Source: CAZOGW01 sp964579415 (lineage in GTDB: Bacteria; Actinomycetota; Acidimicrobiia; Spongiisociales; UBA5794). From it: a DNA stretch of 13,877 nt. Below, one piece after another: positions 13,846-13,877 of the stretch. The stretch spans positions 1-13,877 of the forward strand of contig CAZOGW010000080.1 of assembly GCA_964579415.1 (NCBI GenBank), read 5' to 3'. The notes under the pieces are model-generated. The model worked only from the letters and a program-made list of their open reading frames with translations. It was not told where the DNA came from and searched no databases. The position numbers were made by a program, and so were the translations under genes. How positions within the stretch are numbered: the first letter of the stretch is position 1; each line of letters begins with the position of its first letter.

Positions 13846-13877
13846 TCGCTGGGCGGGTCGGGAGCGGCCTCTTCATC

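Noticed and set aside
13583..13876. Possible small – strand gene upstream of atpD, running into it
   Set aside because: The translation is repetitive (SSSPAAS units from the direct repeats), lacks a good ribosome binding site and ends inside atpD.

Overview
The window is high-GC DNA with dense, often overlapping genes, GTG and ATG starts and GGAGG-type ribosome binding sites. Gene content and order suggest an actinobacterium-like genome. The pair cysteine desulfurase–mnmA followed by ligA recalls the iscS–trmU…ligA neighbourhood of Mycobacterium, and the VapBC pair is of the Rv0623/Rv0624 type. A deep-branching, uncultured lineage such as Acidimicrobiia is possible, but this is inference without a search. 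A 10-base N run shows it is a draft assembly.

Left half, + strand (1–6954): an enoyl-CoA hydratase of fatty-acid oxidation; a two-gene VapB/VapC toxin–antitoxin module preceded by a small CTAC-rich palindromic stretch; a 233-bp spacer holding an imperfect inverted repeat and a tandem heptamer array; then cysteine desulfurase and mnmA, overlapping by 4 nt. The desulfurase supplies sulfur and MnmA uses it to 2-thiolate tRNA wobble uridine. A second heptamer array follows, then an unrecognised two-helix membrane protein whose end overlaps the GTG start of NAD+-dependent DNA ligase ligA.

Right half, – strand (13620 down to 7003): a complete nine-gene operon in the order beta, epsilon, AtpQ, AtpR, a, c, b, alpha, gamma (atpDCQRBEFAG). 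This is the diagnostic layout of the N-ATPase, a laterally mobile side branch of the F-type rotary ATPases. There is no separate delta gene; the long b subunit carries a delta-like C-terminal part. Adjacent genes overlap by 4, 8 or 14 nt except c/b, so translation is probably coupled. The c subunit keeps a carboxylate in both helices (Glu30 and Glu63). The operon converges on ligA with only 48 bp between them.

Main oddities: the 3' part of atpA contains an assembly artefact (N gap, 52-bp fold-back and 21-bp duplication) that adds 26 false codons; the same heptamer (TACTGGA) is tandemly repeated on both sides of the desulfurase–mnmA pair; and the leader upstream of atpD has a 28-bp direct repeat and a hairpin next to the ribosome binding site.
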